This document shows, one piece after another, positions 1 to 10,444 of a DNA stretch of 64,000 nt. Origin of the DNA: Protula sp. h YS-2021 (lineage: Eukaryota > Annelida > Polychaeta > Sabellida > Serpulidae); contig OX457033.1 of assembly GCA_949752745.1 (NCBI GenBank), positions 18,143,907-18,207,906 of the forward strand. The letters run 5' to 3'. Under the pieces are notes generated by a model, which saw nothing but the letters and a program-made list of their open reading frames with translations, ran no database searches and was not told where the DNA came from. The first letter of the stretch is position 1, and each line of letters starts with the position of its first letter. The position numbers and the translations under genes were made by a program.

Positions 1-570
1 GATGCTTCTCTTTCCAAAAATGATGATATTTTCAAAATTGGTCACTATCACTCAATCACTTTTATTCAGCGTCAAGTGCTACAATGGTTAAAGAATGCTT
101 GTGTTAGGGTTAGGGCTATTAGGGTTGGCTTTTGTGACTTTATTATCGAATTTATAACTCAAACATAGGGTGCAATCCACTAATTTGATGCTTCTCTTTC
201 CAAAAATGATGATATTTTCAAAATTGGTCACTATCACTCAATCACTTTTATTCAGCGTCCATTGCTACAATGGTTAAAGAATGCTTGAGTTAGGGTTAGG
301 GTTAGGGCTATTAGCGTTGGCTTTTGTGACTTTATTATCGAATTTATAACTCAAACATAGGGTGCAATCCACTAATTTGATGCTTCTCTTTCCAAAAATG
401 ATGATATTTTCAAAATTGGTCACTATCACTCAATCACTTTTATTCAGCGTCCATTGCTACAATGGTTAAAGAATGCTTGAGTTAGGGTTAGGGTTAGGGC
501 TATAAGGGTTGGCTTTTGTGACTTTATTATCGAATTTTTAACTCAAACATAGGGTGCAATCCACTAATTT
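1..570 (+). repeat. Satellite units at left edge (186+192+192)
   Basis: Units start at 1 (186 bp, CAAGTG class), 187 (192 bp, G129C giving TTAGCG) and 379 (192 bp, CTATAAGG in place of CTATTAGG). The same three-unit context recurs at 5514-6077, except that there the third unit has lost one hexamer (186 bp). The array presumably continues beyond the left edge. Confidence 0.9.
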
Positions 571-761
571 GATGCTTTTCTTTCCAAAATGATGATATTT
601 TCAAAATTGGTCACTATCACTCAATCACTTTTATTCAGCGTCCATTGCTACAATGGTTAAAGAATACTTGAGTTAGGGTTAGGGGTAGGGCTATTAGGGT
701 GGGCTTTTGTGACTTTATTATCGAATTTTTAACTGAAACATAGGGTGCAATCCACTAATTT
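571..761 (+). repeat. 191-bp variant monomer with one-base deletion
   Basis: This unit reads GATGCTTTTC and has lost one A in the A-run at 16-20. It also carries private changes in the telomeric cluster (TTAGGGG then TAGGG), GGTGGG in place of GGTTGG, and ACTGAAAC in the tail. The same set of changes is found only at 6078-6268, which marks the two copies of the 2471-bp block. Confidence 0.9.
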
Positions 762-953
762 GATGCTTCTCTTTCCAAAAATGATGATATTTTCAAAATT
801 GGTCACTATCACTCAATCACTTTTATTCAGCGTCCATTGCTACAATGGTTAAAGAATGCTTGAGTTACTGTTAGGGTTAGGGCTATTAGGGTTGGCTTTT
901 GTGACTGTATTATCGAATTTTTAACTCAAACATAGGGTGCAATCCACTAATTT

Positions 954-1139
954 GATGCTTCTCTTTCCAAAAATGATGATATTTTCAAAATTGGTCACTA
1001 TCACTCAATCACTTTTATTCAGCGTCAAGTGCTACAATGGTTAAAGAATGCTTGTGTTAGGGTTAGGGCTATTAGGGTTGGCTTTTGTGACTTTATTATC
1101 GAATTTATAACTCAAACATAGGGTGCAATCCACTAATTT
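954..1139 (+). repeat. Representative 186-bp monomer (CAAGTG class)
   Basis: This is the typical short unit. Compared with the 192-bp form, positions 73-78 read CAAGTG instead of CCATTG, A102T gives TTGTGTTAGGG, one TTAGGG is missing, and the tail has T160A (TTTATAAC). The dyad is therefore broken, and only three GGG runs remain in the cluster. These four differences nearly always travel together in the left and right regions. Confidence 0.92.
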
Positions 1140-1709
1140 GATGCTTCTCTTTCCAAAAATGATGATATTTTCAAAATTGGTCACTATCACTCAATCACTT
1201 TTATTCAGCGTCCATTGCTACAATGGTTAAAGAATGCTTGAGTTAGGGTTAGGGTAAGGGCTATTAGGGTTGGTTTTTCTGACTTTATTATCGAATTTAT
1301 AACTCAAACATAGGGTGCAATCCACTAATTTGATGCTTCTCTTTCCAAAAATGATGATATTTTCCAAATTGGTCACTATCACTCAATCACTTTTATTCAG
1401 CGTCCATTGCTACAATGGTTAAAGAATGCTTGAGTTAGGGTTAGGGTTAGGGCTATTAGGGTTGGCTTTTGTGACTTTATTATCGAATTTTTAACTCAAA
1501 CATAGGGTGCAATCCACTAATTTGATGCTTCTCTTTCCAAAAATGATGATATTTTCAAAATTGGTCACTATCACTCAATCACTTTTATTCAGCGTCAAGT
1601 GCTACAATGGTTAAAGAATGCTTGTGTTAGGGTTAGGGCTATTAGCGTTGGCTTTTGTGACTTTATTATCGAATTTATAACTCAAACATAGGGTGCAATC
1701 CACTAATTT

Positions 1710-2849
1710 GATGCTTCTCTTTCCAAAAATGATGATATTTTCAAAATTGGTCACTATCACTCAATCACTTTTATTCAGCGTCCATTGCTACAATGGTTAA
1801 AGAATGCTTGAGTTAGGGTTAGGGTAAGGGCTATTAGGGTTGGCTTTTCTGACTTTATTATCGAATTTATAACTCAAACATAGGGTGCAATCCACTAATT
1901 TGATGCTTCTCTTTCCAAAAATGATGATATTTTCAAAATTGGTCACTATCACTCAATCACTTTTATTCAGCGTCCATTACTACAATGGTTAAAGAATGCT
2001 TGAGTTAGGGTTAGGGTTAGGGCTATTAGGGTTGGCTTTTGTGACTTTATTATCGAATTTATAACTCAAACATAGGGTGCAATCCACTAATTTGATGCTT
2101 CTCTTTCCAAAAATGATGATATTTTCAAAATTGGTCACTATCACTCAATCACTTTTATTCAGCGTCCATTGCTACAATGGTTAAAGAATGCTTGAGTTAG
2201 GGTTAGGGTTAGGGCTATTAGGGTTGGCTTTTGTGACTTTATTATCGAATTTTTAACCCAAACATAGGGTGCAATCCACTGATTTGATGCTTCTCTTTCC
2301 AAAAATGATGATATTTTCAAAATTGGTCACTATCACTCAACCACTTTTATTCAGCGTCAAGTGCTACAATGGTTAAAGAATGCTTGTGTTAGGGTTAGGG
2401 CTATTAGGGTTGGCTTTTGTGACTTTATTATCGAATTTATAACTCAAACATAGGGTGCAATCCACTAATTTGATGCTTCTCTTTCCAAAAATGATGATAT
2501 TTTCAAAATTGGTCACTATCACTCAATCACTTTTATTCAGCGTCCATTGCTACAATGGTTAAAGAATGCTTGAGTTAGGGTTAGGGTTAAGGCTATTAGG
2601 GTTGGCTTTTGTGAATTTATTATCGAATTTTTAACTCAAACATAGGGTGCAATCCACTAATTTGATGCTTCTCTTTCCAAAAATGATGATATTTTCAAAA
2701 TTGGTCACTATCACTCAATCACTTTTATTCAGCGTCAAGTGCTACAATGGTTAAAGAATGCTTGTGTTAGGGTTAGGGCTATTAGGGTTGGCTTTTGTGA
2801 CTTTATTATCGAATTTATAACTCAAACATAGGGTGCAATCCACTAATTT
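1710..2849 (+). repeat. 1140-bp marker cassette, copy 1
   Basis: Six units in fixed order, 192-192-192-186-192-186, carry T117A+G140C; G78A; T165C; T56C+CAAGTG; G119A+C144A; and CAAGTG. Other full copies start at 3612, 7217, 43564, 50410 and 56128. Confidence 0.88.
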
Positions 2850-2921
2850 GATGCTTCTCTTTCCAAAAATGATGATATTTTCAAAATTGGTCACTATCAC
2901 TCAATCACTTTTATTCAGCGT

Positions 2922-2936
2922 CCATTGCTACAATGG
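2922..2936. other. Perfect 15-bp dyad CCATTG-CTA-CAATGG (example)
   Basis: Six-base arms with a three-base loop form a perfect inverted repeat in the reference unit. It recurs in most 192-bp units. G78A changes one arm base, C73G shortens the pairing to five bases, and CAAGTG breaks it. It could be a protein dyad site or a small cruciform or hairpin. The sequence alone does not show which. Confidence 0.8.
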
Positions 2937-2952
2937 TTAAAGAATGCTTGAG

Positions 2953-2979
2953 TTAGGGTTAGGGTTAGGGCTATTAGGG
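2953..2979 (+). other. TTAGGG cluster with G-quadruplex potential (example)
   Basis: Four GGG runs lie at monomer positions 107-109, 113-115, 119-121 and 128-130, with loops of 3, 3 and 6 bases. That meets the common rule of four G3 runs with loops of 1-7. Three motifs fit the vertebrate TRF1/TRF2 core YTAGGGTTR: two in the tandem part, one from the isolated hexamer followed by TTG. Binding or folding in vivo is inference. Confidence 0.75.
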
Positions 2980-3041
2980 TTGGCTTTTGTGACTTTATTA
3001 TCGAATTTTTAACTCAAACATAGGGTGCAATCCACTAATTT

Positions 3042-4943
3042 GATGCTTCTCTTTCCAAAAATGATGATATTTTCAAAATTGGTCACTATCACTCAATCAC
3101 TTTTATTCAGCGTCCATTGCTACAATGGTTAAAGAATGCTTGAGTTAGGGTTAGGGTAAGGGCTATTAGGGTTGGTTTTTCTGACTTTATTATCGAATTT
3201 ATAACTCAAACATAGGGTGCAATCCACTAATTTGATGCTTCTCTTTCCAAAAATGATGATATTTTCCAAATTGGTCACTATCACTCAATCACTTTTATTC
3301 AGCGTCCATTGCTACAATGGTTAAAGAATGCTTGAGTTAGGGTTAGGGTTAGGGCTATTAGGGTTGGCTTTTGTGACTTTATTATCGAATTTTTAACTCA
3401 AACATAGGGTGCAATCCACTAATTTGATGCTTCTCTTTCCAAAAATGATGATATTTTCAAAATTGGTCACTATCACTCAATCACTTTTATTCAGCGTCAA
3501 GTGCTACAATGGTTAAAGAATGCTTGTGTTAGGGTTAGGGCTATTAGCGTTGGCTTTTGTGACTTTATTATCGAATTTATAACTCAAACATAGGGTGCAA
3601 TCCACTAATTTGATGCTTCTCTTTCCAAAAATGATGATATTTTCAAAATTGGTCACTATCACTCAATCACTTTTATTCAGCGTCCATTGCTACAATGGTT
3701 AAAGAATGCTTGAGTTAGGGTTAGGGTAAGGGCTATTAGGGTTGGCTTTTCTGACTTTATTATCGAATTTATAACTCAAACATAGGGTGCAATCCACTAA
3801 TTTGATGCTTCTCTTTCCAAAAATGATGATATTTTCAAAATTGGTCACTATCACTCAATCACTTTTATTCAGCGTCCATTACTACAATGGTTAAAGAATG
3901 CTTGAGTTAGGGTTAGGGTTAGGGCTATTAGGGTTGGCTTTTGTGACTTTATTATCGAATTTATAACTCAAACATAGGGTGCAATCCACTAATTTGATGC
4001 TTCTCTTTCCAAAAATGATGATATTTTCAAAATTGGTCACTATCACTCAATCACTTTTATTCAGCGTCCATTGCTACAATGGTTAAAGAATGCTTGAGTT
4101 AGGGTTAGGGTTAGGGCTATTAGGGTTGGCTTTTGTGACTTTATTATCGAATTTTTAACCCAAACATAGGGTGCAATCCACTGATTTGATGCTTCTCTTT
4201 CCAAAAATGATGATATTTTCAAAATTGGTCACTATCACTCAACCACTTTTATTCAGCGTCAAGTGCTACAATGGTTAAAGAATGCTTGTGTTAGGGTTAG
4301 GGCTATTAGGGTTGGCTTTTGTGACTTTATTATCGAATTTATAACTCAAACATAGGGTGCAATCCACTAATTTGATGCTTCTCTTTCCAAAAATGATGAT
4401 ATTTTCAAAATTGGTCACTATCACTCAATCACTTTTATTCAGCGTCCATTGCTACAATGGTTAAAGAATGCTTGAGTTAGGGTTAGGGTTAAGGCTATTA
4501 GGGTTGGCTTTTGTGAATTTATTATCGAATTTTTAACTCAAACATAGGGTGCAATCCACTAATTTGATGCTTCTCTTTCCAAAAATGATGATATTTTCAA
4601 AATTGGTCACTATCACTCAATCACTTTTATTCAGCGTCAAGTGCTACAATGGTTAAAGAATGCTTGTGTTAGGGTTAGGGCTATTAGGGTTGGCTTTTGT
4701 GACTTTATTATCGAATTTATAACTCAAACATAGGGTGCAATCCACTAATTTGATGCTTCTCTTTCCAAAAATGATGATATTTTCAAAATTGGTCACTATC
4801 ACTCAATCACTTTTATTCAGCGTCCATTGCTACAATGGTTAAAGAATGCTTGAGTTAGGGTTAGGGTTAGGGCTATTAGGGTTGGCTTTTGTGACTTTAT
4901 TATCGAATTTTTAACTCAAACATAGGGTGCAATCCACTAATTT
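3042..4943 (+). repeat. 1902-bp ten-monomer block, copy B
   Basis: Units start at 3042, 3234, 3426, 3612, 3804, 3996, 4188, 4374, 4566 and 4752. It repeats copy A variant for variant, including the rare CACTGATTT at 4183. The junction at 3042 keeps monomer phase. Confidence 0.88.
3612..4751 (+). repeat. 1140-bp marker cassette, copy 2
   Basis: It has the same six-unit order as at 1710-2849 and lies inside the second 1902-bp block. Confidence 0.88.
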
Positions 4944-5891
4944 GATGCTTCTCTTTCCAAAAATGATGATATTTTCAAAATTGGTCACTATCACTCAATC
5001 ACTTTTATTCAGCGTCCATTGCTACAATGGTTAAAGAATGCTTGAGTTAGGGTTAGGGTTAGGGCTATTAGGGTTGGCTTTTGTGACTTTATTATCGAAT
5101 TTTTAACCCAAACATAGGGTGCAATCCACTAATTTGATGCTTCTCTTTCCAAAAATGATGATATTTTCAAAATTGGTCACTATCACTCAACCACTTTTAT
5201 TCAGCGTCAAGTGCTACAATGGTTAAAGAATGCTTGTGTTAGGGTTAGGGCTATTAGGGTTGGCTTTTGTGACTTTATTATCGAATTTATAACTCAAACA
5301 TAGGGTGCAATCCACTAATTTGATGCTTCTCTTTCCAAAAATGATGATATTTTCAAAATTGGTCACTATCACTCAATCACTTTTATTCAGCGTCCATTGC
5401 TACAATGGTTAAAGAATGCTTGAGTTAGGGTTAGGGTTAAGGCTATTAGGGTTGGCTTTTGTGAATTTATTATCGAATTTTTAACTCAAACATAGGGTGC
5501 AATCCACTAATTTGATGCTTCTCTTTCCAAAAATGATGATATTTTCAAAATTGGTCACTATCACTCAATCACTTTTATTCAGCGTCAAGTGCTACAATGG
5601 TTAAAGAATGCTTGTGTTAGGGTTAGGGCTATTAGGGTTGGCTTTTGTGACTTTATTATCGAATTTATAACTCAAACATAGGGTGCAATCCACTAATTTG
5701 ATGCTTCTCTTTCCAAAAATGATGATATTTTCAAAATTGGTCACTATCACTCAATCACTTTTATTCAGCGTCCATTGCTACAATGGTTAAAGAATGCTTG
5801 AGTTAGGGTTAGGGTTAGGGCTATTAGGGTTGGCTTTTGTGACTTTATTATCGAATTTTTAACTCAAACATAGGGTGCAATCCACTAATTT
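4944..5891 (+). repeat. 948-bp partial copy of the 1902-bp block
   Basis: Five units start at 4944, 5136, 5322, 5514 and 5700 and repeat the second half of the preceding block (3996-4943): T165C, T56C+CAAGTG, G119A+C144A, CAAGTG, plain 192. It lacks the CACTGATTT variant. Confidence 0.85.
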
Positions 5892-6077
5892 GATGCTTCT
5901 CTTTCCAAAAATGATGATATTTTCAAAATTGGTCACTATCACTCAATCACTTTTATTCAGCGTCCATTGCTACAATGGTTAAAGAATGCTTGAGTTAGGG
6001 TTAGGGCTATTAGGGTTGGCTTTTGTGACTTTATTATCGAATTTTTAACTCAAACATAGGGTGCAATCCACTAATTT
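5892..6077 (+). repeat. 186-bp unit with intact dyad
   Basis: This short unit keeps CCATTG and GAGTT and lacks only one TTAGGG. The corresponding unit in the other copy (379-570) is 192 bp, so a single hexamer has been gained or lost between copies. A similar unit is at 8549-8734. Confidence 0.85.
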
Positions 6078-8548
6078 GATGCTTTTCTTTCCAAAATGAT
6101 GATATTTTCAAAATTGGTCACTATCACTCAATCACTTTTATTCAGCGTCCATTGCTACAATGGTTAAAGAATACTTGAGTTAGGGTTAGGGGTAGGGCTA
6201 TTAGGGTGGGCTTTTGTGACTTTATTATCGAATTTTTAACTGAAACATAGGGTGCAATCCACTAATTTGATGCTTCTCTTTCCAAAAATGATGATATTTT
6301 CAAAATTGGTCACTATCACTCAATCACTTTTATTCAGCGTCCATTGCTACAATGGTTAAAGAATGCTTGAGTTACTGTTAGGGTTAGGGCTATTAGGGTT
6401 GGCTTTTGTGACTGTATTATCGAATTTTTAACTCAAACATAGGGTGCAATCCACTAATTTGATGCTTCTCTTTCCAAAAATGATGATATTTTCAAAATTG
6501 GTCACTATCACTCAATCACTTTTATTCAGCGTCAAGTGCTACAATGGTTAAAGAATGCTTGTGTTAGGGTTAGGGCTATTAGGGTTGGCTTTTGTGACTT
6601 TATTATCGAATTTATAACTCAAACATAGGGTGCAATCCACTAATTTGATGCTTCTCTTTCCAAAAATGATGATATTTTCAAAATTGGTCACTATCACTCA
6701 ATCACTTTTATTCAGCGTCCATTGCTACAATGGTTAAAGAATGCTTGAGTTAGGGTTAGGGTTAGGGCTATTAGGGTTGGTTTTTCTGACTTTATTATCG
6801 AATTTATAACTCAAACATAGGGTGCAATCCACTAATTTGATGCTTCTCTTTCCAAAAATGATGATATTTTCCAAATTGGTCACTATCACTCAATCACTTT
6901 TATTCAGCGTCCATTGCTACAATGGTTAAAGAATGCTTGAGTTAGGGTTAGGGTTAGGGCTATTAGGGTTGGCTTTTGTGACTTTATTATCGAATTTTTA
7001 ACTCAAACATAGGGTGCAATCCACTAATTTGATGCTTCTCTTTCCAAAAATGATGATATTTTCAAAATTGGTCACTATCACTCAATCACTTTTATTCAGC
7101 GTCAAGTGCTACAATGGTTAAAGAATGCTTGTGTTAGGGTTAGGGCTATTAGCGTTGGCTTTTGTGACTTTATTATCGAATTTATAACTCAAACATAGGG
7201 TGCAATCCACTAATTTGATGCTTCTCTTTCCAAAAATGATGATATTTTCAAAATTGGTCACTATCACTCAATCACTTTTATTCAGCGTCCATTGCTACAA
7301 TGGTTAAAGAATGCTTGAGTTAGGGTTAGGGTAAGGGCTATTAGGGTTGGCTTTTCTGACTTTATTATGGAATTTATAACTCAAACATAGGGTGCAATCC
7401 ACTAATTTGATGCTTCTCTTTCCAAAAATGATGATATTTTCAAAATTGGTCACTATCACTCAATCACTTTTATTCAGCGTCCATTACTACAATGGTTAAA
7501 GAATGCTTGAGTTAGGGTTAGGGTTAGGGCTATTAGGGTTGGCTTTTGTGACTTTATTATCGAATTTATAACTCAAACATAGGGTGCAATCCACTAATTT
7601 GATGCTTCTCTTTCCAAAAATGATGATATTTTCAAAATTGGTCACTATCACTCAATCACTTTTATTCAGCGTCCATTGCTACAATGGTTAAAGAATGCTT
7701 GAGTTAGGGTTAGGGTTAGGGCTATTAGGGTTGGCTTTTGTGACTTTATTATCGAATTTTTAACCCAAACATAGGGTGCAATCCACTAATTTGATGCTTC
7801 TCTTTCCAAAAATGATGATATTTTCAAAATTGGTCACTATCACTCAACCACTTTTATTCAGCGTCAAGTGCTACAATGGTTAAAGAATGCTTGTGTTAGG
7901 GTTAGGGCTATTAGGGTTGGCTTTTGTGACTTTATTATCGAATTTATAACTCAAACATAGGGTGCAATCCACTAATTTGATGCTTCTCTTTCCAAAAATG
8001 ATGATATTTTCAAAATTGGTCACTATCACTCAATCACTTTTATTCAGCGTCCATTGCTACAATGGTTAAAGAATGCTTGAGTTAGGGTTAGGGTTAAGGC
8101 TATTAGGGTTGGCTTTTGTGAATTTATTATCGAATTTTTAACTCAAACATAGGGTGCAATCCACTAATTTGATGCTTCTCTTTCCAAAAATGATGATATT
8201 TTCAAAATTGGTCACTATCACTCAATCACTTTTATTCAGCGTCAAGTGCTACAATGGTTAAAGAATGCTTGTGTTAGGGTTAGGGCTATTAGGGTTGGCT
8301 TTTGTGACTTTATTATCGAATTTATAACTCAAACATAGGGTGCAATCCACTAATTTGATGCTTCTCTTTCCAAAAATGATGATATTTTCAAAATTGGTCA
8401 CTATCACTCAATCACTTTTATTCAGCGTCCATTGCTACAATGGTTAAAGAATGCTTGAGTTAGGGTTAGGGTTAGGGCTATTAGGGTTGGCTTTTGTGAC
8501 TTTATTATCGAATTTTTAACTCAAACATAGGGTGCAATCCACTAATTT
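6078..8548 (+). repeat. 2471-bp higher-order block, copy 2
   Basis: Units start at 6078 (191 bp), 6269, 6461, 6647, 6839, 7031, 7217, 7409, 7601, 7793, 7979, 8171 and 8357. It is the copy of 571-3041. Differences seen are TTAGGG in place of TAAGGG in the unit at 6647, loss of the TCGA site (C to G at 7369) and A in place of G at 7788. Confidence 0.85.
7217..8356 (+). repeat. 1140-bp marker cassette, copy 3
   Basis: The six-unit order is the same as at 1710-2849, with the private C-to-G change at 7369 in the first unit. Confidence 0.86.
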
Positions 8549-8734
8549 GATGCTTCTCTTTCCAAAAATGATGATATTTTCAAAATTGGTCACTATCACT
8601 CAATCACTTTTATTCAGCGTCCATTGCTACAATGGTTAAAGAATGCTTGAGTTAGGGTTAGGGCTATTAGGGTTGGCTTTTGTGACTTTATTATCGAATT
8701 TTTAACTCAAACATAGGGTGCAATCCACTAATTT
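8549..8734 (+). repeat. 186-bp linker unit
   Basis: This short unit has CCATTG and GAGTT with two tandem TTAGGG. It joins the 2471-bp block to the 570-bp trimers. Confidence 0.85.
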
Positions 8735-10444
8735 GATGCTTCTCTTTCCAAAAATGATGATATTTTCAAAATTGGTCACTATCACTCAATCACTTTTATT
8801 CAGCGTCCATTGCTACAATGGTTAAAGAATGCTTGAGTTAGGGTTAGGGTTAGGGCTATTAGGGTTGGCTTTTGTGACTTTATTATCGAATTTTTAACTC
8901 AAACATAGGGTGCAATCCACTAATTTGATGCTTCTCTTTCCAAAAATGATGATATTTTCAAAATTGGTCACTATCACTCAATCACTTTTATTCAGCGTGC
9001 ATTGCTACAATGGTTAAAGAATGCTTGAGTTAGGGTTAGGGCTATTAGGGTTGGCTTTTGTGACTTTATTATCGAATTTATAACTCAAACATAGGGTGCA
9101 ATCCACTAATTTGATGCTTCTCTTTCCAAAAATGATGATATTTTCAAAATTGGTCACTATCACTCAATCACTTTTATTCAGCGTCCATTGCTACAATGGT
9201 TAAAGAATGCTTGAGTTAGGGTTAGGGTTAGGGCTATTAGGGTTGGCTTTTGTGACTTTATTATCGAATTTTTAACTCAAACATAGGGTGCAATCCACTA
9301 ATTTGATGCTTCTCTTTCCAAAAATGATGATATTTTCAAAATTGGTCACTATCACTCAATCACTTTTATTCAGCGTCCATTGCTACAATGGTTAAAGAAT
9401 GCTTGAGTTAGGGTTAGGGTTAGGGCTATTAGGGTTGGCTTTTGTGACTTTATTATCGAATTTTTAACTCAAACATAGGGTGCAATCCACTAATTTGATG
9501 CTTCTCTTTCCAAAAATGATGATATTTTCAAAATTGGTCACTATCATTCAATCACTTTTATTCAGCGTGCATTGCTACAATGGTTAAAGAATGCTTGAGT
9601 TAGGGTTAGGGCTATTAGGGTTGGCTTTTGTGACTTTATTATCGAATTTATAACTCAAACATAGGGTGCAATCCACTAATTTGATGCTTCTCTTTCCAAA
9701 AATGATGATATTTTCAAAATTGGTCACTATCACTCAATCACTTTTATTCAGCGTCCATTGCTACAATGGTTAAAGAATGCTTGAGTTAGGGTTAGGGTTA
9801 GGGCTATTAGGGTTGGCTTTTGTGACTTTATTATCGAATTTTTAACTCAAACATAGGGTGCAATCCACTAATTTGATGCTTCTCTTTCCAAAAATGATGA
9901 TATTTTCAAAATTGGTCACTATCACTCAATCACTTTTATTCAGCGTCCATTGCTACAATGGTTAAAGAATGCTTGAGTTAGGGTTAGGGTTAGGGCTATT
10001 AGGGTTGGCTTTTGTGACTTTATTATCGAATTTTTAACTCAAACATAGGGTGCAATCCACTAATTTGATGCTTCTCTTTCCAAAAATGATGATATTTTCA
10101 AAATTGGTCACTATCACTCAATCACTTTTATTCAGCGTGCATTGCTACAATGGTTAAAGAATGCTTGAGTTAGGGTTAGGGCTATTAGGGTTGGCTTTTG
10201 TGACTTTATTATCGAATTTATAACTCAAACATAGGGTGCAATCCACTAATTTGATGCTTCTCTTTCCAAAAATGATGATATTTTCAAAATTGGTCACTAT
10301 CACTCAATCACTTTTATTCAGCGTCCATTGCTACAATGGTTAAAGAATGCTTGAGTTAGGGTTAGGGTTAGGGCTATTAGGGTTGGCTTTTGTGACTTTA
10401 TTATCGAATTTTTAACTCAAACATAGGGTGCAATCCACTAATTT
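8735..10444 (+). repeat. Three tandem 570-bp trimers (192+186+192)
   Basis: Trimers start at 8735, 9305 and 9875. In each, the middle 186-bp unit (8927, 9497, 10067) has C73G (GCATTG) with GAGTTAGGG and a T160A tail, and the outer units are plain 192-bp. A private C-to-T change (CTATCATTC) marks the unit at 9497. This 186-bp class differs from the CAAGTG class and shows a second association of the two-hexamer state. Confidence 0.87.

Larger units (their letters stand above)
571..3041 (+). repeat. 2471-bp higher-order block, copy 1
   Basis: Thirteen units start at 571, 762, 954, 1140, 1332, 1524, 1710, 1902, 2094, 2286, 2472, 2664 and 2850. The block matches 6078-8548 unit for unit and at the same total length. 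I noticed only three substitutions: position 117 of the unit at 1140 (A here, T in the unit at 6647), the CpG at 7369, and the A/G at 2281 versus 7788. The shared oddities are the 191-bp unit, GTTACTG in the unit at 762 and GACTGTATT in its tail. Confidence 0.85.
1140..3041 (+). repeat. 1902-bp ten-monomer block, copy A
   Basis: Ten units (seven of 192, three of 186) start at 1140, 1332, 1524, 1710, 1902, 2094, 2286, 2472, 2664 and 2850. Diagnostic variants in order are T117A with TTTTTCTGAC, TTCCAAATT, G129C, T117A with G140C, G78A (CCATTAC), T165C (CCCAAAC) with CACTGATTT, T56C with CAAGTG, and G119A with C144A. The block is followed directly by copy B, and I noticed no difference between the two. 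Confidence 0.88.
2850..3041 (+). repeat. Representative 192-bp monomer
   Basis: This is a typical long unit, used here as the reference for monomer numbering. It contains the CCAAAA/TTTTC A/T tracts (14-39), CpG at 70-71, the dyad (73-87), three tandem TTAGGG (104-121), CTA, a fourth TTAGGG (125-130), GGCTTTTGTGAC (133-144), TCGA (152-155) and ATAGGG (171-176). Confidence 0.95.

Noticed and set aside
2953..2979. A true chromosome end
   Set aside because: The telomeric hexamers come in runs of two or three inside each monomer and never form a long terminal tract. These are interstitial telomere-like repeats.
2996..3012. CENP-B box near the TCGA
   Set aside because: The reverse strand has TTCG, but the bases after it do not fit the core NTTCGNNNNANNCGGGN: neither the A nor the CGGG is present.
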